NCBI GenBank assembly: GCA_021798655.1
Contig: JAJZFE010000345.1
Span: forward strand, 1-10,127
DNA from: Acidobacteriota bacterium
Lineage (GTDB): Bacteria > Acidobacteriota > Terriglobia > Terriglobales > Acidobacteriaceae
Length of the DNA stretch: 10,127 bases
Direction: 5' to 3'
Both the position numbers and the translations under genes were made by a program. Positions 1-6,994 of this stretch are shown one piece after another (within the stretch, counting starts at the first letter, position 1; each line of letters begins with the position of its first letter). The notes beneath the pieces were generated by a model, which was not told where the DNA came from, made no database searches, and saw only the letters and a list, made by a program, of their open reading frames with translations.

Positions 1-956
1 AGGGCAAGCTGGTTCCGGGGCTGACGTGGCGCGACGTGCGAGTGTATGAGAATGGCCTGCGTCAACAGATGAAGTTCTTCTCGGTGGATCCGATGCCGCT
101 GTCGGTCTCGCTGGTGATCGACCAGAGCGTGACGCAGGACACGATGGAGAAGATCAACGATTCGTTGAGCGCGCTGCAGGGAGCGTTCTCGAACTATGAC
201 GAGGTTGCGGTCTTCACGTACGACAACGGCGTGACGAAGCAGACCGGCTTTACGGCAGCGCAGAGCGCGCGGCTGGGCGTGATTCTGGACCGCAGCAAGG
301 GCAAGGGACGCGAGGCGCTGATGCCGCTGGGCGGTCCGCTGGACAGCCCCGGCAGCATCAACAATCGCCCCATCGACCCGAACTTCAACCGCGGCACCAA
401 CGCCGGTACGATGACGATCAATGCGCCCAAGGAGCGCCACACGCTGAACGACGCGATCCTGGCCGCTGCGCAGGAGACCGTGACCGCGCCGCGCGGCCGC
501 CGCCGCATCGTCTACGTCATCTCCGACGGCAAGGAGGCCGGCAGCCAGGTCAGCGAGAAGCAGCTGATCAAGTATCTGCAGACCAACAACATTCAGGTGT
601 ACTCGACGCTGGTGGGCGACTCGTCGGTTCCGGGGCTGGGTTTCCTGGATCGCATTCACCTGCCGATGACCATGCGCGACGACGTGCTGCCGCGCATCTG
701 CGCCTCCACCGGCGGACAGACCGACCCGGAGTTCCGTCTGCGCGGGATTGAAAACAGCTTTGCGAAGATCACCGAAGAGGTACGGACGCAGTACACGGTG
801 GGCTATACGACGCATGAGTCTCCGTTCAACGAGAAGTTCCGCAAGGTGGAGGTTCGCGTGTTGCGGCCGGGCCTTACGGTGATTGCGGAGGACGGCTACT
901 ACCCGAACGCGCGCGACAGCCGCCCGACGCCGACGACTCCGTCGGCTGCGCCGTAG
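1..956 (+). CDS. VWFA-related domain protein, 3' part (5' end outside window)
   Basis: About 317 codons are visible and the frame is open to the left edge, so the gene starts upstream; the GTG at 36 is an internal Val codon. The opening residues (G-L-T-W-R-D-V-R-V-Y-E-N-G, then FFSVD) match the short lead-in found before the VWA fold in the acidobacterial VWFA-related family. A Rossmann-like VWA domain follows: strand LSVSLVID, then the metal-binding (MIDAS) segment D-Q-S-V-T, where Thr replaces the last Ser of the usual DxSxS. A later strand IVYVISDGKEAGS supplies the second acidic MIDAS region. The end is a Pro/Thr/Ala-rich tail. Family members are usually secreted or envelope proteins of unknown role, and any signal peptide would lie outside this window. 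The TAG stop shares a base with the GTG of the next gene, implying one transcript. Family call is firm; function is unknown. Confidence 0.85.
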   Translation, partial: GKLVPGLTWRDVRVYENGLRQQMKFFSVDPMPLSVSLVIDQSVTQDTMEKINDSLSALQGAFSNYDEVAVFTYDNGVTKQTGFTAAQSARLGVILDRSKGKGREALMPLGGPLDSPGSINNRPIDPNFNRGTNAGTMTINAPKERHTLNDAILAAAQETVTAPRGRRRIVYVISDGKEAGSQVSEKQLIKYLQTNNIQVYSTLVGDSSVPGLGFLDRIHLPMTMRDDVLPRICASTGGQTDPEFRLRGIENSFAKITEEVRTQYTVGYTTHESPFNEKFRKVEVRVLRPGLTVIAEDGYYPNARDSRPTPTTPSAAP

Positions 957-1864
957 TGGCGGCGGCAGAAAGAACGGCGCTGATCGCGCTGGCCTCCGCC
1001 GCCTCCTGGGGCGGCGGAGACTTTTGCGGCGGCATGGGCGCGAAGACGGCCACGCCGGGCCTCGCGGGCACGATTCGTTTTGTGATGCTGGCACAGGCGG
1101 TCAGCCTGGTGGTGCTGACGGCGGTTCTGTTTGCGCAGCACGCTGCGTGGCCGCACGGTGCGCCGCTGTTCTGGGCGCTGGCCGCAGGCATGTGTGGGGG
1201 ACTCGGGCTGGTTACGTTCTACAAGGCGCTCAGCCGCGGTGGCATGGGCGTGCCGGCGGCTATCAGCGGGCTGCTGGCGGCGGCGATTCCGGCGGCCGTG
1301 TCCAGCGTGCTGGAGGGCGTTCCCGGCACGTTGCGACTGATGGGCTTTGCCGTGGCCGCAGTAGCTATCTGGCTGGTGGCGGCGGGCGACTCGCCGGAGA
1401 GCGTTGGCGGCGTCTCCGCGCAGGCCCGCGGCACCATGGCGCTTACACTCTTCTCCGGCGCGGCGTTTGGACTTTACTTTGTCGGGCTCAAGCTGGCGAA
1501 CCCGCTTGGCGACCTGATGCCGACGGCGATCGCCCGCGCCAGCGGCCTGGCGCTGCTGGCTGTGATGCTTGTGGCTCTCAGGCTCCGCGGCAGGAGAGGG
1601 AATCCGGCGGATTCTGGCGGCTCGCGGAACTGGCTGGTGGGCTGGCCTTGGGCGCTGGCCGTGGCGCTGCTCGATACCGGCGGCAACATTCTGTTCGTCG
1701 CCGCGACGCGTGCCGGTCGGCTCGATGTGGCCTCCGTGCTGGCCAGCCTCTACCCGGCGGTGACGATCCTGCTGGCCGCATGGCAGCTGCATGAACGGCC
1801 CACACGGCGGCAGGTGGCGGGTATGGCCACGGCCATCGCTGCGGTGGTGATGATTACGCTGTAG
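956..1864 (+). CDS. EamA/DMT-superfamily transporter
   Basis: A 302-residue, strongly hydrophobic protein with the two-fold repeat of EamA proteins and about ten predicted membrane spans. The first repeat begins at once (ALIALASAASWGGGDF, the WG motif of helix 1). The second starts near residue 160 (TMALTLFSGAAFGLYFVGLK). The C-terminus carries the usual E-x-P-T-x-R-Q-x-x-G pattern (HERPTRRQVAGM) before the last helix. Length is normal for the family, whose members export metabolites or amino acids; the substrate cannot be read from sequence. I chose GTG at 956 because the next Met (around 1034) would remove helix 1. No good Shine-Dalgarno precedes it, and the TAGTG overlap suggests translational coupling to the VWA gene. 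It ends 8 bp from the convergent ppk2 stop with no terminator between. Confidence 0.88.
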   Translation: MAAAERTALIALASAASWGGGDFCGGMGAKTATPGLAGTIRFVMLAQAVSLVVLTAVLFAQHAAWPHGAPLFWALAAGMCGGLGLVTFYKALSRGGMGVPAAISGLLAAAIPAAVSSVLEGVPGTLRLMGFAVAAVAIWLVAAGDSPESVGGVSAQARGTMALTLFSGAAFGLYFVGLKLANPLGDLMPTAIARASGLALLAVMLVALRLRGRRGNPADSGGSRNWLVGWPWALAVALLDTGGNILFVAATRAGRLDVASVLASLYPAVTILLAAWQLHERPTRRQVAGMATAIAAVVMITL

Positions 1865-1872
1865 CGCCGCAG

Positions 1873-2742
1873 CTACTTCACAGCCTTCGATTCGAGCCCC
1901 ACCGCTGCCTTTGCAGCGGCCTGCAGCGAGAGCTTCTTCAGGTTCAGGCCGGTGGGGTTGAAGCTCGCCTTCGGAAACTTCAGCTGCAGCGCGCGCATGG
2001 CGTCGATGACCACCTGGCTGACGGCGGCGTTGCGATACCACTTGTGGTCCGCGGGGATGACGAACCACGGCGCGCACTTGCTGCTGCTGTGCGAGAGCAG
2101 GTGTTCATACGCGGCGGTGTACTGCGGCCAGTACTGGCGCTCGACGAGGTCGGCGGGCGAGAGCTTCCAGTGCCTGTCCGGGTCGTCGATGCGCGCCTGG
2201 AGGCGTGCGGTCTGCTCCTGCTGCGAGACGTGCAGGAAAAACTTGAGCACGACGACGTCGTTGTCGGCCAGCGTCTGCTCCCACTTATTGATGTCGTGGA
2301 GGCGCTTTTTGACGGTCTTCTTGTCGATGAGCCCGTGCACGGCGGGTGCGAGCACGTCCTCATAGTGCGAGCGGTTGAAGATGCCGATCATGCCGCGCGC
2401 GGGCGTCTCCTTCTGGATGCGCCAGAGGAAGTCGTGGCGTGCCTCGTCGGGGGTGGGCACCTTGAAGCTGGCAACGTTGCAGCCCTGCGGGTTGATGCCG
2501 GAGAAGATGTGGCGGATGACGCCGTCCTTGCCGGCGGTGTCCATGCCCTGCAGCACGATGAGCATGGCCCTGGACTGCGCCGCGTAGAAGACCTGCTGGA
2601 GCTCCGCAAGCTGCCGGGTATGCTCGGCGAGCAGCAGCTCTCCGGCGGCCTTGTCGGCGATGCCGTCGGTGGTGGTGGTGGAGAAGTCGCTGAGGCGAAC
2701 ATTTTTGCCGGGCTTGACGAGGTACGGCGACGAGAGCTTCAT
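1873..2742 (-). CDS. ppk2: Polyphosphate kinase 2 family (PPK2, class III-like)
   Basis: A 289-residue cytoplasmic enzyme that transfers phosphate between polyphosphate and nucleotides. The Walker A loop is G-M-D-T-A-G-K-D-G at residues 66-74. The segment HIFSGINPQGCNVASFKVPT, then HDFLWR, follows as in PPK2 proteins. The Walker B region is IGIFNRSHYEDVL at 119-131, and a basic lid with R-I-D-D-P-D-R sits near 184-190. WKLSPADL and the KWYRN segment near 234-238 are also typical. Length and motif spacing fit a single-domain PPK2. The resemblance is closest to the class III type, which can phosphorylate both AMP and ADP, but class is an inference. The ATG at 2742 has no obvious Shine-Dalgarno (upstream reads AACACATCT). 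A terminator-like hairpin lies 18-42 nt before the start, so the transcript start must lie close to the gene or transcription must read through. Confidence 0.9.
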   Translation of the reverse strand: MKLSSPYLVKPGKNVRLSDFSTTTTDGIADKAAGELLLAEHTRQLAELQQVFYAAQSRAMLIVLQGMDTAGKDGVIRHIFSGINPQGCNVASFKVPTPDEARHDFLWRIQKETPARGMIGIFNRSHYEDVLAPAVHGLIDKKTVKKRLHDINKWEQTLADNDVVVLKFFLHVSQQEQTARLQARIDDPDRHWKLSPADLVERQYWPQYTAAYEHLLSHSSSKCAPWFVIPADHKWYRNAAVSQVVIDAMRALQLKFPKASFNPTGLNLKKLSLQAAAKAAVGLESKAVK

Positions 2743-2760
2743 AGATGTGTTATCAGATGC

Positions 2761-2785
2761 AAAAGGACGAGCCGAAGCTCGCCCG
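2761..2785 (-). terminator. Rho-independent terminator after tatA
   Basis: Read on the minus strand, GGGCGAGC, loop TTCG, GCTCGTCC forms an 8-bp stem with one G:U pair, closed by a C(UUCG)G tetraloop and followed directly by TTTT. It lies 42 bp past the tatA stop in the tatA direction and only 18 nt before the ppk2 start. It therefore either ends the tatA transcript or partly controls read-through into ppk2. Confidence 0.7.
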
Positions 2786-2826
2786 TTTTGCGTTGGATCC
2801 TTGAGGTAGTTGGTGCGTCGCAGCGG

Positions 2827-3054
2827 CTACGCGGCGGGCGGCTTGATGTCGTCGCCGGGCTTGGGCGTGACGGCGTGCGCGTCGGCGGGCTTCACGGTGT
2901 CTTTGGTGTCTTCGGTGATGCCCTTCATGCCGTCCTTGAAGCCCTTGAGGCCTTCGCCAAGTCCCTTGCCGAGCTCAGGCAGCTTCTTGCCGCCGAAGAG
3001 CAGAATGGCGATTCCGGCGACGATGATGAGGTGCCAGGGTTGAAAGAGTTCCAT
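2827..3054 (-). CDS. tatA: Sec-independent protein translocase subunit TatA/TatE
   Basis: A 75-residue TatA-type component of the twin-arginine translocase, which exports folded proteins across the cytoplasmic membrane. An N-terminal helix spans residues 7-20 (WHLIIVAGIAILLF). The hallmark F-G pair at 20-21 and the hinge GGKKLPELGKGLGEG lead into an amphipathic helix (GFKDGMKGI), then a polar Pro/Asp/Lys-rich tail. A start at 3132 is possible in frame, but ATG 3054 is clearly right: AAGGAG lies 7 nt upstream and the protein then begins like other TatA proteins. The gene stands alone; tatC and tatB are not in the window. A Tat-signal protein (the aminotransferase at 5831-6994) is encoded nearby. 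It is divergent from the prenyltransferase gene across about 150 bp. Confidence 0.93.
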   Translation of the reverse strand: MELFQPWHLIIVAGIAILLFGGKKLPELGKGLGEGLKGFKDGMKGITEDTKDTVKPADAHAVTPKPGDDIKPPAA

Positions 3055-3203
3055 CGTAAGTCTCCTTGCATAGGCTGGGCGTACCAGCAGGCGATCTGGG
3101 GCCGTTGAGCCCGAACAACCACATTGTCGCACGTTCCAACGGCGTCTGTTCGTTTACGCGCCGGAAGCCCGTTTGGATGCCCGGCGGAGGTAGCATAGAG
3201 AGT

Positions 3204-4070
3204 ATGGAGAATGTGCTTCGTAACACGCGCGTGACGCTGGAGATGATCAAGTGGGAGCACTCGATCTTTGCGCTGCCGTTTGCCCTGACGGGCGCGGTTC
3301 TGGCGGCCGGGGGCTGGCCCCACCTGGTCACGCTGGGCTGGATTCTGCTTTGCATGGTGAGCGCGCGTTCGGCGGCGATGGCCTTCAACCGGCTGGTGGA
3401 CGCGAAGATCGATGCCGCGAACCCGCGCACGGCGATGCGCGCGATTCCAGCAGGGCAGCTTTCGCCGGGTTTTGTGGCGGCGTTCACGGTGGTGGCTGCG
3501 GCGCTGTTTGTCTTTGCGTCGGCGATGCTGAACCGGTTGACGCTGGAGCTTGCGCCCTTTGCGCTGCTGGTGGTGCTGAGCTACAGCTACATGAAGCGAG
3601 TGACGCGGTGGAGCCACCTGGTGCTGGGGCTCGCGCTGGGCATTGCGCCGTCGGCCGCATGGATCGCGGTGCGCGGCACCTACGATCCGCGCATGTTGCT
3701 GCTTACCGGCATTGTGATCCTGTGGGTGGGCGGGTTTGATGTGCTGTACGCGTGCCAGGACTTCGACTACGACCGCGAGGTCGGGCTGTTCAGCGTGCCG
3801 GCGACGTTCGGGCTGGAGGGTGCGTTCTGGCTGGCGCGCGCGATGCACCTCGGCGTGCTGGTGCTGCTCTACTTTCTGGTGCGCGCGTTTGCGCTGGGGC
3901 CTGTGGCGCTGGCCGGCATGGGCGTGGTGGCGCTGCTGCTGGCGTATGAGCACTCGATCATCAGCCCGAAGGACCTGCGCCGGATGAACGCAGCCTTCTT
4001 CACGCTGAACGGCATCATCTCGGTGGTCTTCTTCGCGGCCGTGGCGATCGACGTCCTGGTGCGCCGATAG
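3204..4070 (+). CDS. mqnP: UbiA-family prenyltransferase, MqnP-like
   Basis: A 288-residue integral membrane prenyltransferase with about eight or nine helices. The first Asp-rich motif is N62-R-L-V-D66-x3-D70, followed by AANPRT. The second is D186-F-D-Y-D190 in YACQDFDYDREVGLFSVP. Both bind the Mg-diphosphate of the polyprenyl donor. The forms FNRLVDAKIDAANPRT and CQDFDYDREVGLFS resemble the futalosine-pathway (MqnP) branch, often labelled putative 4-hydroxybenzoate polyprenyltransferase, more than classical UbiA (NDYxDRxxD). A role in menaquinone synthesis is therefore likely, but the aromatic acceptor is inferred. ATG 3204 was chosen because the conserved N-terminus (VTLEMIKWEHSIFALPFA) starts soon after it. 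GGAGG at 3186-3190 is rather far upstream (13 nt), with purine-rich AGAGAG closer. The longer frame from 3066 covers the tatA upstream region and adds no family sequence. Confidence 0.85.
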   Translation: MENVLRNTRVTLEMIKWEHSIFALPFALTGAVLAAGGWPHLVTLGWILLCMVSARSAAMAFNRLVDAKIDAANPRTAMRAIPAGQLSPGFVAAFTVVAAALFVFASAMLNRLTLELAPFALLVVLSYSYMKRVTRWSHLVLGLALGIAPSAAWIAVRGTYDPRMLLLTGIVILWVGGFDVLYACQDFDYDREVGLFSVPATFGLEGAFWLARAMHLGVLVLLYFLVRAFALGPVALAGMGVVALLLAYEHSIISPKDLRRMNAAFFTLNGIISVVFFAAVAIDVLVRR

Positions 4071-4088
4071 CACCTGTTGCTTGCTGAC

Positions 4089-4124
4089 GCAGCTGAGGCC
4101 CGCTCTGTAGCGGGCCTCGGCTGC
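4089..4124. terminator. 16-bp hairpin between convergent genes
   Basis: Arms 4089-4104 (GCAGCTGAGGCCCGCT) and 4109-4124 (AGCGGGCCTCGGCTGC) pair over 16 bp with a single T:G wobble and a CTGT loop. It lies 18 bp after the mqnP stop and 25 bp before the csbD stop, where a shared bidirectional terminator is expected. Neither side has a U-tract, so it may act as a strong RNA 3'-end stabiliser or a factor-assisted terminator rather than a classical intrinsic one. Confidence 0.7.
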
Positions 4125-4149
4125 ATTGGAGGAGTTTGCGGGTGCGGCG

Positions 4150-4446
4150 TTACGAGTTCTTGTGGTCCGTGCTCACTGCGTGCTGAATGCGTTCCTTCAC
4201 ATTCTGCGCCGTGGACACGAGCTTCTCGCGCACGTCGTGGGCGTGCTGCACCATCTCCGGCTTGTGCTCGTCGTGGGCCTGCTGCGCGGCGTCCTTCACC
4301 GCACCCCAGGCCTGCTCGGCGTGGCCTTTGATCTGCTGCGCCGCGCCACGATTGGCCATCTGCTCATTGCCGGTCACTTCGCCGACGGCCTGCTTCAGCT
4401 TGCCTGTCGCTTCGTCGATCTTTCCGTGCAGTGTGGTGGTCGTCAT
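4150..4446 (-). CDS. CsbD-like stress protein
   Basis: A 98-residue soluble, highly charged, helical protein. The CsbD-like domain fills residues 6 to about 58: LHGKIDEATGKLKQAVGEVTG, then NEQMANRGAAQQIKGHAEQAWG, matching the family pattern of G-K-x-K-(Q/E)-x-x-G followed by a second G-H/K-x-E/Q helix. The remainder (KDAAQQAHDEHKP, VREKLVSTAQNVKERIQHAV) continues as His- and Gln-rich amphipathic helix. CsbD proteins are general-stress proteins of unknown biochemical role. The ATG at 4446 has an excellent ribosome site, AAAGGAGT 6 nt upstream, inside a run of eight A residues. The gene follows the small membrane-protein gene by 60 bp on the same strand and probably shares its transcript. Family is sure; function is unknown. 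Confidence 0.88.
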   Translation of the reverse strand: MTTTTLHGKIDEATGKLKQAVGEVTGNEQMANRGAAQQIKGHAEQAWGAVKDAAQQAHDEHKPEMVQHAHDVREKLVSTAQNVKERIQHAVSTDHKNS

Positions 4447-4506
4447 CGTGTTACTCCTTTTTTTTGGATTCGTCAGAACCGTGGAAGATATGGAGAGTGC
4501 TGGCGG

Positions 4507-4656
4507 CTATAGCGCGCGTCTGCCGTTGAGCAGGTTGAAGATCAGCGAGATGAGCGCCAGCAGCAGCAGGATGTGTACCCACAGGCCCAGCGCCGGAAAC
4601 CCGACCAGACCTACAAGCCACAGCAAAACCAGAATGATGGTGATGGTCCAGAGCAT
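4507..4656 (-). CDS. Small two-span membrane protein, Lmo0937-like
   Basis: A 49-residue ORF encoding two hydrophobic helices, residues 3-19 (WTITIILVLLWLVGLVG) and 24-42, joined by the turn FPALG, with a basic end NGRRAL. The pattern M-L-W-T-I, aliphatic helix, W-L-x-G, second helix, then a basic C-terminus is that of the Lmo0937/lipothechoate-independent small membrane proteins common beside CsbD, YtxH or DUF-type stress genes. AGGGAG lies 10 nt before the ATG. It precedes csbD by 60 bp and likely forms a two-gene stress unit with it. A function in envelope stress is inferred from context only. Confidence 0.78.
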   Translation of the reverse strand: MLWTITIILVLLWLVGLVGFPALGLWVHILLLLALISLIFNLLNGRRAL

Positions 4657-4737
4657 GGTGTACGAACTCCCTTGTGTATGGATGTGCTCTGCAAGGGCAC
4701 GTCGTGCGTGGTTGCAGAACAGGCTCGGTTATTCTTC

Positions 4738-4766
4738 TTGAGGCGCGCCGTAACGCACAGTATGGT
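4738..4766 (+). promoter_or_regulatory. Candidate sigma-70-type promoter of pheA
   Basis: TTGAGG at 4738-4743 and TATGGT at 4761-4766 are 17 bp apart, each a 4/6 match to the -35 and -10 consensus. The implied leader is about 70 nt. It contains a 6-bp inverted repeat, GTCCAC (4793-4798) with GTGGAC (4816-4821), just before the ribosome site. I see no leader peptide with Phe codons and no terminator-type attenuator. Confidence 0.4.
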
Positions 4767-4842
4767 AAGTTGCCGCTTAGCGCGGTGAGGTTGTCCACTG
4801 TGCCTTAAAGCTGCGGTGGACGCAGGAAAAAAGGTGGCAGCG

Positions 4843-5748
4843 ATGAAAGAAAGTTCCAGCGAAGCAACAAAAAATGCGCGCCGCGAGGCAACCCTGCAGG
4901 CCTCCCCGCTGCGCGTCGCCATCCAGGGCGAGCGCGGCTCCAACAGCCACATGGCTGCGTTGGAGATGCTGCAGACTGAGTTTGCCGAGCTGGAGATTGT
5001 GCCGTGCAGCGTCTCGGCAGAGGTCGTTGCCGCGGTGGTCAGCGGGCGCGTGGATGCTGCCGTGTTGCCGATTGAAAACAGCCTGCACGGCTCGGTTGCC
5101 GAGCACTACGACCTGCTGATGGAGCAGCCTGTCCGCATCGAGCGGGAGAGCCTGCTGCGCATCCGGCACAACCTGATCGCCGCGCCGGGCGTCGCGCTCG
5201 AAGACATCAAGTGGGTGCTGAGCCATCCTGTCGCGCTCAGCCAGTGCCGCCGCTATCTCTCTGCGCTTACGGCCACGCGCAAGGCCCGGCCGATGCCCTT
5301 CTACGACACGGCAGGCAGCGTCAAGCACGTGATGGCTGAGGGCCTGCGCGACTCGGCCGGCGTCGCCCCTGAGCTCGCTGCCGAAGAGTACGGGGCGCAC
5401 GTTCTGGTGCGCGGCATCGAAGACCACGCGCAGAACTACACCCGCTTCCACCTGGTCCGCAGTGAGGCCGCGCCGCGTGAGGCCGGGCTGCCACAGCCCG
5501 ACAAGATGAGCGTCGCCTTCGCCGTGGAGCATCGCCCCGGCACGCTCGTCAAAGCCCTGCAGGCGCTTGCGGATGCGGGCGTTGACCTTACGCAGATTGA
5601 ATCGCGCCCTGTCCCGGGCAAGCCCTGGGAGTATGTCTTCTACGTCGATCTCCGCATCGCCGATGCTGCCATGGCCGACCGCGCGCTCGCCGCCATGCAG
5701 CCCCATTGCCGCATGGTCAAGGAGCTGGGGCGCTACAAGGCCGCGTAA
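4843..5748 (+). CDS. pheA: Prephenate dehydratase with ACT domain
   Basis: A 301-residue monofunctional prephenate dehydratase, converting prephenate to phenylpyruvate in phenylalanine synthesis. The catalytic domain begins at LRVAIQGERGSNSHMAA (about residues 23-39). It continues with LPIENSLHGSV (75-85), SHPVALSQCRRYL (127-139) and FYDTAGSVKHV. It ends with the signature N-Y-T-R-F (198-202), whose Thr and neighbours are essential in known enzymes. The ACT domain starts near 222 (MSVAFAVEHRPGTLVKAL) and includes the conserved ESRP (253-256) of the phenylalanine-binding site, so feedback inhibition is likely. There is no chorismate mutase domain. I prefer ATG 4843 (AAGGTGG 5 nt upstream) to the GTG at 4816, which has no ribosome site. 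The next gene is a convergent aminotransferase that may use a related substrate. Confidence 0.93.
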   Translation: MKESSSEATKNARREATLQASPLRVAIQGERGSNSHMAALEMLQTEFAELEIVPCSVSAEVVAAVVSGRVDAAVLPIENSLHGSVAEHYDLLMEQPVRIERESLLRIRHNLIAAPGVALEDIKWVLSHPVALSQCRRYLSALTATRKARPMPFYDTAGSVKHVMAEGLRDSAGVAPELAAEEYGAHVLVRGIEDHAQNYTRFHLVRSEAAPREAGLPQPDKMSVAFAVEHRPGTLVKALQALADAGVDLTQIESRPVPGKPWEYVFYVDLRIADAAMADRALAAMQPHCRMVKELGRYKAA

Positions 5749-5776
5749 AAAAAGCGTGCAGCGCGCGGAAACACCA

Positions 5777-5817
5777 AAGCCCCACCCACGCGCTGACGAC
5801 GCGCACGAGTGGGGCTT
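5777..5817. terminator. Bidirectional terminator between pheA and aminotransferase gene
   Basis: AAGCCCCAC (5777-5785) pairs perfectly with GTGGGGCTT (5809-5817). The loop contains an inner GCGC/GCGC stem (5790-5793 with 5801-5804). On the minus strand the stem runs into TTTGG; on the plus strand it runs into CTTCTGC. It is centred between the two convergent stops (5748 and 5831), so it probably serves both genes. Confidence 0.72.
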
Positions 5818-5830
5818 CTGCAGCTACGCT

Positions 5831-6994
5831 TCAGGCCTTCGCCGGCTCGCTCATCACGTCGGCAAACGCTGTCTGGAACGCGGCCATCTCGGCCGGCGTA
5901 CCTACAGTGACGCGCACGTAGTTCGGCCAGATCGGCCATGTCCGCCCGATGAAGACGTTCTTTGCCGCCATCGCCTCGATGACCTGTTTGCCCGGCCGGC
6001 CGGTGTCGATCATGAAGCAGTTCGACACCGACGGGATGAACTTGTAGCCCTTTGCCGTGAGCCAGGCAAAGGTCTGGTTGCGCGTGTCGGCGATGATCTT
6101 CCGTCGCGTGGGCACGAGGTCGGTGTCCTTCAGGCTGGCGCTGGCCGCCGTCACAGCGGTGATGGGCAGCGGATTGTCGCCGTACATCCGCAGCTTGGCC
6201 AGCAGGTCCGGCCGCGCGATCGCTGCGCCGCAGCGGATGCCCGCCATGCCATACACCTTGGAGAACGTTCGCAGCACAATCACGTCCTGATGCGCGCGCA
6301 CCAGGTCCAGGCAGTCCGGCGCATCGCTCAGGTGGATGTACGCCTCGTCGATCAGCAGGATCGTGCCCTTCGGCTTGTGCTGTAGCGCCCACAGGATGTC
6401 TTCCTTCGCGGTCAGCGTGCCGGTCGGGTTGTTCGGGTTGCAGAGGTAGATCAGCCCGGCGTCCGGGCTCGCCGCGACCATAGCCTTCACGTCGTGCGCG
6501 TAGGTCGGCGTCAGCGGCACCTTGAGGATCGGCGCACCGGCGGCCTGCGCGGCGACCATGCCAGCCTCGTAGGACGGGTCCGCGGTCACGTATGGCTTGT
6601 CCTTGCCGGTGAACGCCATCACAGCAAACTGCAACGGATCGCTCGATCCTGCATAGATCGTGAAGGAGTTCAGGGGCAGCTTGTGCGCCTTGCCAAAGGT
6701 CGCAAACAGGTCTTCGTAGTCGTTATTCGGGTCATAGCGGCCGCCGTTGCGCGCGCTCTTGTCGATGGCTGCGATCGCCGCCGCGCAGGGGCCCAGCGGG
6801 TTCTCGTTCGCGTTGATCATCACGGCCTTGTCCGGATCGAGCGCGGCGGTCACTCCCATCTCGCGCACTGCGGCCCAGGCCATGTGGCCTTCGGTGATTG
6901 CGGGCAGGGCAGCGGCCAGCCCCGCCAGGCGAAGAAACGAACGCCGGCTAGGCTGGTTGACGGAGGGGCTACAAAGAGTGGATGCGTTCGGCAT
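5831..6994 (-). CDS. Tat-signal PLP aminotransferase, HisC-like
   Basis: A 387-residue fold-type I aminotransferase. After the signal region come NENPLGP (63-69), a substrate-side motif of the histidinol-phosphate/aromatic aminotransferases, YAGSSDPLQF (phosphate-binding area), NPNNPTG (186-192), D216-E-A-Y, and the PLP lysine K246 in TFSKVYGMAGIRCG. Arg361 in YVRVTVGTP is the expected carboxylate-binding Arg. The N-terminus is a clear twin-arginine signal: S-R-R-S-F-L-R (16-22), hydrophobic LAGLAAALPAI, and a plausible cleavage after A-W-A (39-41). The enzyme is probably exported folded with its cofactor. ATG 6994 is supported by AGGAGT 7 nt upstream; the in-frame extension to 7174 has no family sequence. 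Substrate is unknown: histidinol phosphate is unlikely outside the cytoplasm, and aromatic or other amino acids are possible. Confidence 0.87.
   Translation of the reverse strand: MPNASTLCSPSVNQPSRRSFLRLAGLAAALPAITEGHMAWAAVREMGVTAALDPDKAVMINANENPLGPCAAAIAAIDKSARNGGRYDPNNDYEDLFATFGKAHKLPLNSFTIYAGSSDPLQFAVMAFTGKDKPYVTADPSYEAGMVAAQAAGAPILKVPLTPTYAHDVKAMVAASPDAGLIYLCNPNNPTGTLTAKEDILWALQHKPKGTILLIDEAYIHLSDAPDCLDLVRAHQDVIVLRTFSKVYGMAGIRCGAAIARPDLLAKLRMYGDNPLPITAVTAASASLKDTDLVPTRRKIIADTRNQTFAWLTAKGYKFIPSVSNCFMIDTGRPGKQVIEAMAAKNVFIGRTWPIWPNYVRVTVGTPAEMAAFQTAFADVMSEPAKA

Noticed and set aside
2044..3108. A 354-codon plus-strand frame across ppk2 and tatA
   Set aside because: It is antisense to two genes with clear motifs and ribosome sites, and its product looks like translated antisense.
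2925..4073. A 382-codon minus-strand frame across tatA and the prenyltransferase gene
   Set aside because: Its Arg/His/Gln-rich translation has no domain and overlaps well-supported genes.
4816..4842. Upstream GTG start for pheA adding nine residues
   Set aside because: It has no ribosome site, while ATG 4843 has AAGGTGG at suitable spacing. The GTG also lies in an inverted-repeat arm.
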